From Nocardioides oleivorans (GTDB lineage: Bacteria > Actinomycetota > Actinomycetes > Propionibacteriales > Nocardioidaceae), in assembly GCF_004137255.1 (NCBI RefSeq), contig NZ_SDWT01000004.1:124001-188000 (forward strand): DNA of 64,000 nucleotides, in the 5' to 3' direction. This document shows positions 21,167 to 32,261 of the stretch, in pieces (positions within the stretch are counted from its first letter, which is position 1; each line of letters begins with the position of its first letter). A program made the translations under genes and the position numbers. Under the pieces are notes generated by a model, which was not told where the DNA came from, did not search any database, and was given only the letters and a program-made list of their open reading frames with translations.

Positions 21167-22036
21167 TCACTCCCTGCCGAGGTCGCGGTGGGCGGTGCTG
21201 ACGTCGTAGCCGGCCGCGCGGACGCGGGCCGCGATCTCCTCGGTCATCGCCACGCTGCGGTGCTTGCCGCCGGTGCAGCCGATCGCGACCTGCATGAAGC
21301 GCTTGCCCTCGCGGAGGTACCCCTCGGCGACCGTGCCGAGGACCGGGAGGTACTGGTCGAGGAACTCGGCCGCGCCGGGCTGCGACAGGACGTAGGCCGA
21401 CACCTCCGGATCGCGGCCGTTCTGCGGGCGCAGCTCGGGGATCCAGTGCGGGTTGGGCAGGAAGCGCATGTCGGCCACCCAGTCGGCGTCGACCGGGATG
21501 CCGTACTTGAAGCCGAAGCTGATGACGGTCACCTTGAGCCGGGTCGTGGCAGCGGTGCCGAACAACTCGGTGATCCGGTCCTGGAGCTGGTGGACGTTGA
21601 AGTTGGACGTGTCGATCTGGATGTCGGCGTCGCCGCGGATGTCGGCCATCACGTCGCGCTCGCGCCGGAGGCCGTGGAGCAGGCGTCCTCCGCCCTGGAG
21701 CGGGTGGGGGCGACGGGCCGCCTCCTGCCGGCGGACCAGGACGTCCTCGGTGGCCTCGAGGAAGAGCAGCGTGGTCGGCCGGCCGGTGACCTGCTGGTGG
21801 CGGTTGGCCTGGAGGGAGTCGAAGAACGAGCCCGAGCGGACGTCGACCACGACCGCGATCGGCTGGTGCACGCCCCGGCTGTCGTCGACGAGGCGCACCA
21901 CGTCGCGCACCAGGGTCGGCGGGAGGTTGTCGACGACGAAGTAGCCGAGGTCCTCGAGCTCCTTGGCCGCGGTGCTGCGTCCGGCGCCGGTCATGCCGGT
22001 GACGATCACCAGCTCGCCGGGGGTCGGCTCGTCCAT
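21167..22036 (-). CDS. rapZ: RapZ, RNase adapter/nucleotide-binding protein
   Basis: 289-residue RapZ (YvcJ) P-loop protein. Walker A is GMTGAGRST near residue 14; the C-terminal domain carries VISFGFKYGIPVDADWVADMRFLPNP (split family hallmark, quoted ends VISFGFKYG and DMRFLPNP) and IGCTGGKHRSVAM. In E. coli it regulates GlmS through small RNAs; in actinobacteria the molecular role is unsettled, but the link to yvcK suggests amino-sugar and cell-envelope control. It starts 14 bp downstream of the uvrC stop. Confidence 0.94.
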   Translation of the reverse strand: MDEPTPGELVIVTGMTGAGRSTAAKELEDLGYFVVDNLPPTLVRDVVRLVDDSRGVHQPIAVVVDVRSGSFFDSLQANRHQQVTGRPTTLLFLEATEDVLVRRQEAARRPHPLQGGGRLLHGLRRERDVMADIRGDADIQIDTSNFNVHQLQDRITELFGTAATTRLKVTVISFGFKYGIPVDADWVADMRFLPNPHWIPELRPQNGRDPEVSAYVLSQPGAAEFLDQYLPVLGTVAEGYLREGKRFMQVAIGCTGGKHRSVAMTEEIAARVRAAGYDVSTAHRDLGRE

Positions 22037-22049
22037 CAGGGCACGCCTC

Positions 22050-24029
22050 TCAATCCTCGATGATCTCGCCCGTGGCGGTGTTGACCACCGGCGCCTTGGC
22101 AGCAGTCTTGCGGGTCGCGTCGGCCTTCGCGACCGCGTCCTTGATGGCCGTGGCCGTGCGCGGCCCGATGCCCGGGACCAGCGCGATCGCCTCGGGCTCG
22201 GCCTCGCGGAGCTTCTTGAGCGAGCCGAAGTGCTTGAGCAGCGTCTTGCGCCGCACCTCGCCGAGCCCGGGCACGTCGTCGAGCATGCTCTCGACCATCG
22301 ACTTCGAGCGCCGGCTGCGGTGGTGGTTGATGGCGAAGCGGTGGGCCTCGTCGCGGATGCGCTGGAGGAGGTAGAGGCCCTCGCTGGTGCGGGCCATGAT
22401 CACCGGGTCCTCCTCCCCCGGCAGCCACACCTCCTCGAGCCGCTTGGCCAGCCCGCAGACGGGGATGTCGGCGATGCCGAGCTCGGCCATCGCCTGCTGG
22501 GCGGCCGCCACCTGCGGCGGACCGCCGTCGACGACGACCAGCGCCGGGGCGTACGCGAACTTGCGGGGGCGACCGGTCTCCGGGTCGACGAGCATCGGAC
22601 CGGAGTCGGTCGCGACGGTCTCGCTCCTCGCCTGCTCGTCGAGCAGTCGCCTGAAGCGGCGGGTGATGACCTCGTGCATCGACGCGACGTCGTTCTGCCC
22701 GTCGACGCCCTTGATCACGAACCGGCGGTACTCCGACTTCCGCGACAGGCCGTCCTCGAAGACGACCATCGACGCCACGACCTCCGTGCCCTGGAGGTTG
22801 GAGACGTCGTAGCACTCGATGCGCAGCGGCACCTCGTCGAGCGAGAGCGCCTGCTGGATCTCCTCCAGCGCCCGGTTGCGGGTGGTGAGGTCGCTGGCGC
22901 GCCTGGTCTTGTGGAGCGCGAGGGCCTGGCCCGCGTTGGACGCCACGGTCTGCTGGAGGTCGCGCTTGTCGCCGCGCTGCGGGACCCGGATGGCCACCTT
23001 GCTCCCCCGGCGCTCCGAGAGCAGCTCCTCGAGCACGTCGGCGTCGGGCGGCAGCGCCGGCACCAGCACCTCGCGCGGGATCGAGTCGCCGCCCTCGCCG
23101 CCGTAGAGCTGGAGCACGAAGTCCTGGACCAGGTCGGCGGTGCCGCCCTCGTCGGAGCGGTCCGCGACCCACCCGCGCTGGCCGCGGATGCGTCCGCCGC
23201 GGACGTAGAAGATCTGCACGGCGACCTCGAGCGGGTCCTCGGCGAGGGCGATCACGTCGGCGTCGGTGCCGTCGCCCAGGACCACGGCCTGCTTCTCGAG
23301 CGCCTTGTTGAGCGCGCCCAGGTCGTCACGCAGCCGCGCGGCCTTCTCGAAGTCGAGCGCCTCGGAGGCGGCGTACATCTCCTTCTCGACGCGCCGGACG
23401 AAGGCCGTGGTGTTGCCGCCCATGAAGTCGCAGAAGTCGTCCACGATCTCGCGGTGCTCGTCGGGCGTGACGCTCCCCACGCAGGGCGCCGCGCACTTGT
23501 CGATGTAGCCCAGCAGGCAGGGCCGGCCGATCTGGGAGGAGCGCTTGAAGACGCCGTTGCTGCACGAGCGCATCGGGAAGACGCGGAGCAGCAGGTCGAC
23601 GGTCTCGCGGATCGCCCACGCGTGGCTGTAGGGACCGAAGTAGCGGGTGCCCTTGCGCTTGGCCCCGCGCCCGACCATCACCCGGGGGAACTCGTCGCCG
23701 ACGGTGACCGCGAGCCAGGGGTAGGACTTGTCGTCGCGGTACTTGACGTTGAAGCGCGGGTCGAACTCCTTGATCCAGCTGTACTCCAGCTGGAGGGCCT
23801 CGACCTCGGTGTCGACGACGGTCCACTCGACGCTGGCGCCGGTGGTGACCATCGAGGCGGTGCGGGGGTGGAGGTTGCCGATGTCCTGGAAGTACGACGA
23901 CAGGCGCGAGCGCAGGCTCTTGGCCTTGCCGACGTAGATCACCCGGCCCTTGGCGTCGCGGAACCGGTAGACCCCGGGCTGGGTGGGGATCGACCCGGGA
24001 GCGGGTCGATACGAGCTCGGCGTGGCCAC
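22050..24029 (-). CDS. uvrC: UvrC, excinuclease ABC subunit C
   Basis: 659-residue nuclease making both incisions in nucleotide excision repair. Domains in order: N-terminal GIY-YIG (GVYRFRDAKGRVIYVGKAK), a UVR motif (EKAARLRDDLGALNKALEKQ) that contacts UvrB, the RNase H-like domain with VVVDGGPPQVAAAQQ, and the C-terminal helix-hairpin-helix pair (DVPGLGEVRRKTLLKHFG, LVPGIGPRTATAI). GTG 24029 is fixed by a TAGGGT -10 box 6 nt upstream, indicating a leaderless transcript. First gene of uvrC-rapZ-yvcK-whiA. Confidence 0.96.
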   Translation of the reverse strand: MATPSSYRPAPGSIPTQPGVYRFRDAKGRVIYVGKAKSLRSRLSSYFQDIGNLHPRTASMVTTGASVEWTVVDTEVEALQLEYSWIKEFDPRFNVKYRDDKSYPWLAVTVGDEFPRVMVGRGAKRKGTRYFGPYSHAWAIRETVDLLLRVFPMRSCSNGVFKRSSQIGRPCLLGYIDKCAAPCVGSVTPDEHREIVDDFCDFMGGNTTAFVRRVEKEMYAASEALDFEKAARLRDDLGALNKALEKQAVVLGDGTDADVIALAEDPLEVAVQIFYVRGGRIRGQRGWVADRSDEGGTADLVQDFVLQLYGGEGGDSIPREVLVPALPPDADVLEELLSERRGSKVAIRVPQRGDKRDLQQTVASNAGQALALHKTRRASDLTTRNRALEEIQQALSLDEVPLRIECYDVSNLQGTEVVASMVVFEDGLSRKSEYRRFVIKGVDGQNDVASMHEVITRRFRRLLDEQARSETVATDSGPMLVDPETGRPRKFAYAPALVVVDGGPPQVAAAQQAMAELGIADIPVCGLAKRLEEVWLPGEEDPVIMARTSEGLYLLQRIRDEAHRFAINHHRSRRSKSMVESMLDDVPGLGEVRRKTLLKHFGSLKKLREAEPEAIALVPGIGPRTATAIKDAVAKADATRKTAAKAPVVNTATGEIIED

Positions 24030-24035
24030 CCGCCA

Positions 24036-24041
24036 ACCCTA
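24036..24041 (-). promoter_or_regulatory. -10 box (TAGGGT), leaderless start of uvrC
   Basis: TAGGGT on the minus strand, 6-nt spacer, then GTG. No SOS-like palindrome is near it, in contrast to uvrA. Confidence 0.6.
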
Positions 24042-24087
24042 CGGGCGGCCTCCGACAGCACTGACAGCACTCACCACGCGCCCGCGA

Positions 24088-24552
24088 TCAGGCGCGGGTG
24101 ATCGAGTCCCCGTCGACGGTGATCGCGACCGACGCGAGCGCGCTCGAGGCCGGACCGGAGATCGGCGAGCCGTCCTCCAGCGAGAAGGTGCTCGAGTGGC
24201 ACGGACAGGGGATGGTGCCGTCGGAGCTGGTCTCGACGAGGCAGCCCTGGTGGGTGCAGACCGCGGTGAACGCCTTGAAGTCACCCTCGGTCGGCTGGGT
24301 CACCACGATCTTGGCGGCCGACACCACGAAGCACCCGCCGACCGGGACGTCGGCGGCCGAGGCGAGCGCCTCGCCGCCGCCCGCGTCGGAGGTCTCGCTC
24401 GAGCTCGGGTCGCTGGTGGGGTCGCTCGCCCCGGACGTCGCCGGGTCGGTCGCGCTGTCGGTCTCGTCCGAGCCGCACGCGGCGAGGACCGGTACGCCGA
24501 CCGCGATGGCGGCGGTGCCGGACAGGGCGCGTCGTCTGTTGATCGTCGTCAT
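24088..24552 (-). CDS. Rieske [2Fe-2S] lipoprotein
   Basis: 154-residue secreted lipoprotein with a C-terminal Rieske domain. The N-terminus has twin arginines (NRRRALSG) and a lipobox VLAACGS with the lipidated Cys near residue 26, then a Ser/Thr/Asp-rich spacer. The cluster motifs are CTHQGC and CPCHSS, giving two Cys and two His ligands. It is not the large QcrA subunit; it resembles small stand-alone Rieske lipoproteins of actinobacteria, whose electron partner is unknown. ATG 24552 follows TACTGT by 6 nt. Confidence 0.9.
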   Translation of the reverse strand: MTTINRRRALSGTAAIAVGVPVLAACGSDETDSATDPATSGASDPTSDPSSSETSDAGGGEALASAADVPVGGCFVVSAAKIVVTQPTEGDFKAFTAVCTHQGCLVETSSDGTIPCPCHSSTFSLEDGSPISGPASSALASVAITVDGDSITRA

Positions 24553-24558
24553 GCCGCG

Positions 24559-24564
24559 ACAGTA
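24559..24564 (-). promoter_or_regulatory. -10 box (TACTGT), leaderless start of Rieske gene
   Basis: TACTGT on the minus strand with a 6-nt spacer to ATG 24552; no ribosome-binding site lies between. Confidence 0.5.
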
Positions 24565-24614
24565 GCCAGCGACCCTGTGAGGAGTCTGTGACGGAGGTTT
24601 CCGTCGTGTGACGG

Positions 24615-27686
<3,072 letters not shown>

Positions 27687-27716
27687 TGTGGTCCTCTGTC
27701 TGGTGCTTGTCGGAGT

Positions 27717-27730
27717 CGAACACATGTTCG
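27717..27730 (-). promoter_or_regulatory. SOS box (LexA operator) of uvrA
   Basis: CGAACATGTGTTCG on the minus strand is a perfect palindrome that fits the Gram-positive/actinobacterial LexA consensus CGAAC-N4-GTTCG. It overlaps the position of a -10 element 18 bp from a TTGACC -35 (27748-27753), so LexA would block the promoter. Confidence 0.85.
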
Positions 27731-27856
27731 TCTCGGTCGTGCGTCGAGGTCAAGGCGACGCACCGTCCAACCCTCTCACGCAGCACCGACAGTGGGTCCA
27801 TCGATCACCCGCGCGGGTGGACACCGGAGGGACGGCCGTGGTGGCACGATGACCTC

Positions 27857-28573
27857 GTGACCCACGACACGGGCGCTCCGCCCGAGCTCATCACCGGCCT
27901 GCTGCCGGCGGCCGACCACTCGCTCGTGCGCACGGTCGACGCCCTCTCGGACTCCCAGTATGCCGAGCCCTCGCAACTGCCCGGCTGGTCGCGGGCCCAC
28001 GTCGTCGCCCACCTCACCCTCAACGCCGAGGCGCTGGGCGGGGTGCTGCATGCTGCCCACACGGGCCGGCAGCGCCCGATGTACGCCTCCGACGAGGCTC
28101 GCGACGCCGACATCGAGTCCCTCGCGGCGTCCGGTCCCTCCGAGGTCCGCGACCGGTTCCTGGCTTCGACGACCTTCTTCGGCGACGCGCTGGCGGCCAT
28201 GCACGAGCACGACTGGGCCGGGTCGTTCGACCGCACTCCGGGCGTCAGGACGGTCCGACTGGTCGACGTGCCGCTGATGCGCGTCCGCGAGGTGGAGATC
28301 CACCACGCCGACCTCGGCGTCGGCCACACCGCCGAGGACTGGTCACCGGACTTCTGTGCCGTGCTGCTCGAGTCCCTCACCAGGGTCGACCCGGGTGTGT
28401 CGTTCGAGGTGCGCCCGACCGACCTCGACCGCACCTGGCGCTACGGTCAGGACGATGGCGGACCCGTCATCACCGGCCGAGCCGGGGCGATCGGCTGGTG
28501 GCTCACCGGCCGCGGCACCGGCGCCGGCCTGACGTCCGACACCGGCGCACTGCCGGAGATGGAGGCATGGTGA
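27857..28573 (+). CDS. Mycothiol-dependent maleylpyruvate isomerase-like (MDMPI/DinB superfamily) protein
   Basis: 238-residue protein with the MDMPI N-terminal four-helix domain. The family motif LPGWSRAHVVAHLTLNAEAL holds the first metal His and MRVREVEIHHADLGVGH the other His residues expected to bind a divalent metal that activates mycothiol. GTG 27857 was chosen because CACGAT lies 6 nt upstream; no gene-like coding precedes it. The stop overlaps the start region of the hydrolase downstream, indicating an operon. The true substrate is unknown; it need not be maleylpyruvate, since no gentisate genes are nearby. Confidence 0.8.
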   Translation: MTHDTGAPPELITGLLPAADHSLVRTVDALSDSQYAEPSQLPGWSRAHVVAHLTLNAEALGGVLHAAHTGRQRPMYASDEARDADIESLAASGPSEVRDRFLASTTFFGDALAAMHEHDWAGSFDRTPGVRTVRLVDVPLMRVREVEIHHADLGVGHTAEDWSPDFCAVLLESLTRVDPGVSFEVRPTDLDRTWRYGQDDGGPVITGRAGAIGWWLTGRGTGAGLTSDTGALPEMEAW

Positions 28574-29271
28574 ACCACGACGGCGGCACCCACGCGTACA
28601 CGGGAAGGGTCTCCCCCGGCGGCGAGCCCGACACCCAGACCCTCGGCTGCCTCACCGTCACCAAGGTGGCGGTCGACGAGAAGATGTCGAACAACTGCTA
28701 CCTCCTGCGCTGCGCCGAGACCGGCGACCTCGTGCTCATCGACGCAGCGGCCGAGCCGTCCCGACTGCTCGAGCTCATCGGCGAGGGCCCGCTCGCCGCG
28801 GTCGTGACCACCCACCAGCACTGGGACCACCACCGGGCGCTGGCCGCGGTGAAGGCCGCGCACCCCGACGCCGTCGTCGTCGCCGGCGCCCCCGACGCCG
28901 ACGCCATCGAGGAGCAGACCGGGGTGGGCGTCGACCGACGCGTCGGCGAGGGCGACACCGTCGCCGTCGGCGCGTGCGACCTCCAGGTCATCCCGATCGC
29001 CGGCCACACGCCCGGCTCGATCGCGCTCCTCGTCGACGACGACAAGGTCTCCGACCACCCGCACCTCTTCACGGGCGACTCGCTCTTCCCCGGGGGCGTC
29101 GGCGGCACCTTCGGCGACGACGACGCCTTCGCCCAGCTCATCGGCGACGTCGAGACGAAGCTCTTCGGCCGCCTCCCTGACGAGACCCGCTTCTACCCCG
29201 GCCACGGCGACGACGGCGTCCTGGGTGACGAGCGCCCGCACCTCGCGGAGTGGCGCGAGCGCGGCTGGTAG
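28567..29271 (+). CDS. Metallo-beta-lactamase fold hydrolase (glyoxalase II-like)
   Basis: 234-residue MBL-fold enzyme. The metal motif HQHWDHH (HxHxDH type) is in VVTTHQHWDHHRALAAV; further ligands are in IAGHTPGS, FTGDSLFPGGVGG and FYPGHGDD. The set matches hydroxyacylglutathione hydrolase-like or persulfide-handling members. ATG 28567 or GTG 28570 is the start; GGAGG at 28561 suits the GTG. It overlaps the MDMPI-like gene and is followed by a thioredoxin-rhodanese gene 24 bp on. I recall a glyoxalase II-like gene next to uvrA in mycobacteria (Rv1637c). Confidence 0.85.
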   Translation: MVNHDGGTHAYTGRVSPGGEPDTQTLGCLTVTKVAVDEKMSNNCYLLRCAETGDLVLIDAAAEPSRLLELIGEGPLAAVVTTHQHWDHHRALAAVKAAHPDAVVVAGAPDADAIEEQTGVGVDRRVGEGDTVAVGACDLQVIPIAGHTPGSIALLVDDDKVSDHPHLFTGDSLFPGGVGGTFGDDDAFAQLIGDVETKLFGRLPDETRFYPGHGDDGVLGDERPHLAEWRERGW

Positions 29272-29295
29272 CCCGGCCCGTGGCAGGCTGGAGGC

Positions 29296-29976
29296 ATGAG
29301 CACGCGTGAGCTGACCCTGGCCGACTTCGAGCAGACCGTGAGCGGCGAGGGCATCGTCCTGGTCGACTTCTGGGCGGCCTGGTGCGGTCCGTGCCGGCAG
29401 TTCGCTCCGGTCTACGAGAAGGCCTCCGAGGACAACCCCGACATCGTCTTCGGCAAGGTCGACACCGAGGCCGAGCAGCAGCTCGCGCAGATGGCCGCGA
29501 TCACGTCCATCCCGACCCTCATGCTCTTCCGCGACGGCGTGCTGCTCTTCAACCAGGCCGGCGCCCTGCCGCCGCAGGCCCTCTCCGGGGTGATCGCGCA
29601 GGCCCGCGAGCTCGACATGGACGCCGTGCGCCAGGAGGTGCAGGCCGCCCAGGAGGCCGCCGCCAACGGCCCCCAGGACGAGGTCGGCCTCGACGAGTTC
29701 GCCGCCGCGCACAGCCAGGGGGCGTACGTCGTCGATGTGCGCGAGGCCGACGAGGTGGCCGGCGGACGGGTGCCCGGCGCCGTGCACATCCCGATGAACG
29801 ACGTGCCGGCGCGCGTCGCCGAGCTCCCGCAGGACCAGCCCGTCTTCGTGATCTGCCAGTCCGGCGGCCGCAGCCGCCAGGTGGTCGACCACCTCCGCGC
29901 GCAGGGCGTCCCCGCGATCAACGTCGCCGGCGGCACCGGCGGCTGGGCACAGCGCGGCTGGCCGCTCGAGGGCTGA
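29296..29976 (+). CDS. Thioredoxin-rhodanese fusion protein
   Basis: 226-residue cytoplasmic protein with two domains: thioredoxin (residues about 1-108, active site WCGPC with Cys30 and Cys33, cis-Pro in SIPTLMLF) and rhodanese (about 125-226, active-site loop CQSGGRS with Cys187). A rhodanese Cys accepts a sulfane sulfur and the adjacent thioredoxin could reduce it, so the protein could process persulfides. It is the third gene of a likely operon with the MDMPI-like and MBL-fold genes. ATG 29296 follows GGAGG. No signal peptide. Confidence 0.9.
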   Translation: MSTRELTLADFEQTVSGEGIVLVDFWAAWCGPCRQFAPVYEKASEDNPDIVFGKVDTEAEQQLAQMAAITSIPTLMLFRDGVLLFNQAGALPPQALSGVIAQARELDMDAVRQEVQAAQEAAANGPQDEVGLDEFAAAHSQGAYVVDVREADEVAGGRVPGAVHIPMNDVPARVAELPQDQPVFVICQSGGRSRQVVDHLRAQGVPAINVAGGTGGWAQRGWPLEG

Positions 29977-29980
29977 GCCC

Positions 29981-30547
29981 TCACAGCATCCGGCGCAGGA
30001 TCCTCGGCCGGAGGTTCGTGGACAGGTGCGCCGCCAGCGCGCCGAAGAACGCCACGTGCGCCCCGACGTGCAGCGGCAGCCAGCGGTCGTCACCCGTGGC
30101 GACCAGCACGATCCCGCTCAGCGGTACGACGACCAGCAGCGCCAGCAGGGCCCGCTCGGTCCAGTGGACGAGCGTCCTGTCGCCTGCCGACAGGTGCTCC
30201 GACCACGGCGGCAGGCCGGCGTACCTGCGCCACAGCGGTCGCACGACACCGAGGGCGAGCACGCACAGCCCGAGGAGCAGGTGCACCTCGGCGAGGTCGA
30301 ACCCGCCGCCGAGCAGGTCGTAGCCGTCGGCCCGCGCCTCGCAGGCGTCCTCCAGGCGGTCCAGCCGGTCCTCGAAGGCGTCCGAGGTGTCACCGCCGCT
30401 GAGGTCCTCCCCCGGCGGGTCACAGTCCTCGTCGAGGTCGAGGTCGTAGCCGACGGCGAACTGGGCCGCGAGCGCCCCGACCGTCAGCCAGTGCAGGACC
30501 TTCTGCGACGTGCGGTAGCCACGCGGCGGTGCGTCGAGGTCGGCCAT
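29981..30547 (-). CDS. Cytochrome b561-like (Ni,Fe-hydrogenase type) membrane protein
   Basis: 188-residue four-helix membrane protein. It begins with RTSQKVLHWLTVGALAAQFAVGY (ends quoted: KVLHWLTVGALAAQFA), has an acidic periplasmic loop of about 45 residues, then FDLAEVHLLLGLCVLALGV, LVHWTERALLALLVVVPLSG and LPLHVGAHVAFFGALAAHL. Histidines HW, VH, VHW and HVGAH are placed to bind two b hemes across the membrane. ATG 30547 shares a base with the ABC-F stop (TGATG). It is convergent with the thioredoxin-rhodanese gene (4 bp apart). Electron donor unknown. Confidence 0.75.
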   Translation of the reverse strand: MADLDAPPRGYRTSQKVLHWLTVGALAAQFAVGYDLDLDEDCDPPGEDLSGGDTSDAFEDRLDRLEDACEARADGYDLLGGGFDLAEVHLLLGLCVLALGVVRPLWRRYAGLPPWSEHLSAGDRTLVHWTERALLALLVVVPLSGIVLVATGDDRWLPLHVGAHVAFFGALAAHLSTNLRPRILRRML

Positions 30548-32184
30548 CAACGCACTCGCACCCGACCGCCGTCGACCTCCCACCGCTGGTCGAGCGCGAC
30601 GTTGGCGAGCAGCCGCCGGTCGTGCGAGACCAGCAGGAGCGTGCCGTCGTAGGTCTCCAGCGCCTGCTCGAGCTGCTCGATGGCCGGCAGGTCGAGGTGG
30701 TTGGTCGGCTCGTCGAGGACGAGCAGGTTGACCCCGCGCGCCTGGAGCAGCGCCATCGCGGCCCGGGTGCGCTCGCCGGGCGAGAGCCGCCCGACGAGGC
30801 TGGCGACCTGGTCGGCCTTGAGGCCGAACTTCGCGAGCAGGGTGCGGACCTCGGCCGCGGTCATCGTGGGGACGACGGCCTCGAAGGCGTCGCCCAGCGG
30901 TGCCGCGTCGTCGAGCGACGTGCGGGCCTGGTCGATCTCGCCGATCGCGACGCTGGCGCCGAGCGACGCACGCCCCTCGTCCGGCACGAGGTGGCCGAGC
31001 AGCAGCCGCAGCAACGTGGTCTTGCCCGCGCCGTTGGGGCCGGTGATGGCGATCCGGTCGCCGGCCGAGACCTGCATCGACACGGGCCCGAGCGTGAAGC
31101 CACCGAGCCGGACGATGGCGCCGTCGAGGGTGGCCACGACGCTGGACGAGCGTGGCGCCGCGGCGATGTCGAACTGGAGCACCCACTCCTTGCGTGGCTC
31201 CTCGACCTCCTCCAGCCGCGCGATCCGCGACTCCATCTGCCGCACCTTCTGCGCCTGCTTCTCCGACGACTCGCTCTGGGCACGGCGGCGGATCTTGTCG
31301 TTGTCGGGCGACTTCCTCATCGCGTTCCGCACGCCCTGCGAGCTCCACTCGCGCTGGGTGCGCGCGCGTCCGACGAGGTCGGCCTTCTTCTCGGCGAACT
31401 CCTCGTAGGCCTCGCGCGCGTGCCGCCGCGCGACGGCGCGCTCCTCGAGGAACGCGTCGTAGCCGCCGTCGTGGACCGCCACCTGGTGCTGCGCGAGGTC
31501 GAGCTCGACGACCCGCGTGACGCAGCGCGCGAGGAACTCTCGGTCGTGCGAGACGAGCACGACGCCCGCGCGGAGGCCCCGCACGAAGGACTCGAGCCGC
31601 TCGAGGCCGGCGAGGTCCAGGTCGTTGGTGGGCTCGTCGAGGAGCACCACGTCGAAACGGCTGAGCAGGAGCGCGGCGAGCGCGACCCGGGCCGCCTGCC
31701 CGCCCGACAGCGTGGTCATCAGGGCGTCCAGGCCCAGGTCGACGCCGAGCTCGGCGAGGACCGCGGGCGCGCGGTCGTCGAGGTCCGGCGCCCCGGTGAC
31801 GAGCCAGTGGTCCAGCGCGGCGGCGTACACGTCCCCGGCCCGCGGGTCGTCGGTCTCGAGCGCGGCGGCGGCGGCCTCCATCGCCTCGGTCGCCGGCGCC
31901 GCGCCGGTGCGGCGGCCGAGGTAGCCGGCGATCGTCTCGCCGGGCACGCGCTCGTGCTCCTGCGGGAGCCAGCCGACGAAGGCGTCGGACGGCGCCGTGG
32001 ACACCGATCCGGCCATCGGCGTGGACTCGCCCGCGAGGAGGCGCAGGAGGGTGGACTTGCCGGCGCCGTTGGCACCGACGACGCCCACCACGTCGCCCGG
32101 GGCGACGGTGAGGTCGAGGGACTCGAAGAGGGTGCGGTGCCCGTGGCCGCCGGCCAGGTCCTTGGCCACGAGGGTGCCGGTCAC
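30547..32184 (-). CDS. ABC-F family ATPase
   Basis: 545-residue soluble tandem ABC ATPase without membrane domain, of the ABC-F family that acts on ribosomes (translation factors and antibiotic-resistance proteins). Walker A motifs are VGANGAGKSTLL and TGPNGAGKTTLL; signatures LSGGQAARVAL and LSPGERTRAAM; Walker B LLDEPTNDLD and LDEPTNHLD. The charged inter-domain linker contains KKADLVGRARTQREW and coiled-coil-like RRRAQSESSEKQAQKVRQ. The start is set at GTG 32184 because TACCCT lies 6 nt upstream and MTGTLVAKDLAGGHG is the usual N-terminus; GTG 32190 is the alternative. Confidence 0.92.
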   Translation of the reverse strand: MTGTLVAKDLAGGHGHRTLFESLDLTVAPGDVVGVVGANGAGKSTLLRLLAGESTPMAGSVSTAPSDAFVGWLPQEHERVPGETIAGYLGRRTGAAPATEAMEAAAAALETDDPRAGDVYAAALDHWLVTGAPDLDDRAPAVLAELGVDLGLDALMTTLSGGQAARVALAALLLSRFDVVLLDEPTNDLDLAGLERLESFVRGLRAGVVLVSHDREFLARCVTRVVELDLAQHQVAVHDGGYDAFLEERAVARRHAREAYEEFAEKKADLVGRARTQREWSSQGVRNAMRKSPDNDKIRRRAQSESSEKQAQKVRQMESRIARLEEVEEPRKEWVLQFDIAAAPRSSSVVATLDGAIVRLGGFTLGPVSMQVSAGDRIAITGPNGAGKTTLLRLLLGHLVPDEGRASLGASVAIGEIDQARTSLDDAAPLGDAFEAVVPTMTAAEVRTLLAKFGLKADQVASLVGRLSPGERTRAAMALLQARGVNLLVLDEPTNHLDLPAIEQLEQALETYDGTLLLVSHDRRLLANVALDQRWEVDGGRVRVR

Positions 32185-32190
32185 CGCCAC

Positions 32191-32196
32191 AGGGTA
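32191..32196 (-). promoter_or_regulatory. -10 box (TACCCT), leaderless start of ABC-F gene
   Basis: TACCCT on the minus strand, 6 nt before GTG 32184. It decides between two adjacent in-frame GTG codons. Confidence 0.5.
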
Positions 32197-32249
32197 GAGG
32201 GAGGGCCGGCCGGCGCTCGCCGGGAGGGTGAGCCGTCGGGAGAGTCGGT

Positions 32250-32255
32250 TAGTCT
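32250..32255 (+). promoter_or_regulatory. -10 box (TAGTCT), leaderless start of sulfotransferase A
   Basis: TAGTCT, 6-nt spacer, GTG 32262, with no ribosome-binding site. Confidence 0.6.
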
Positions 32256-32261
32256 CGCCGC

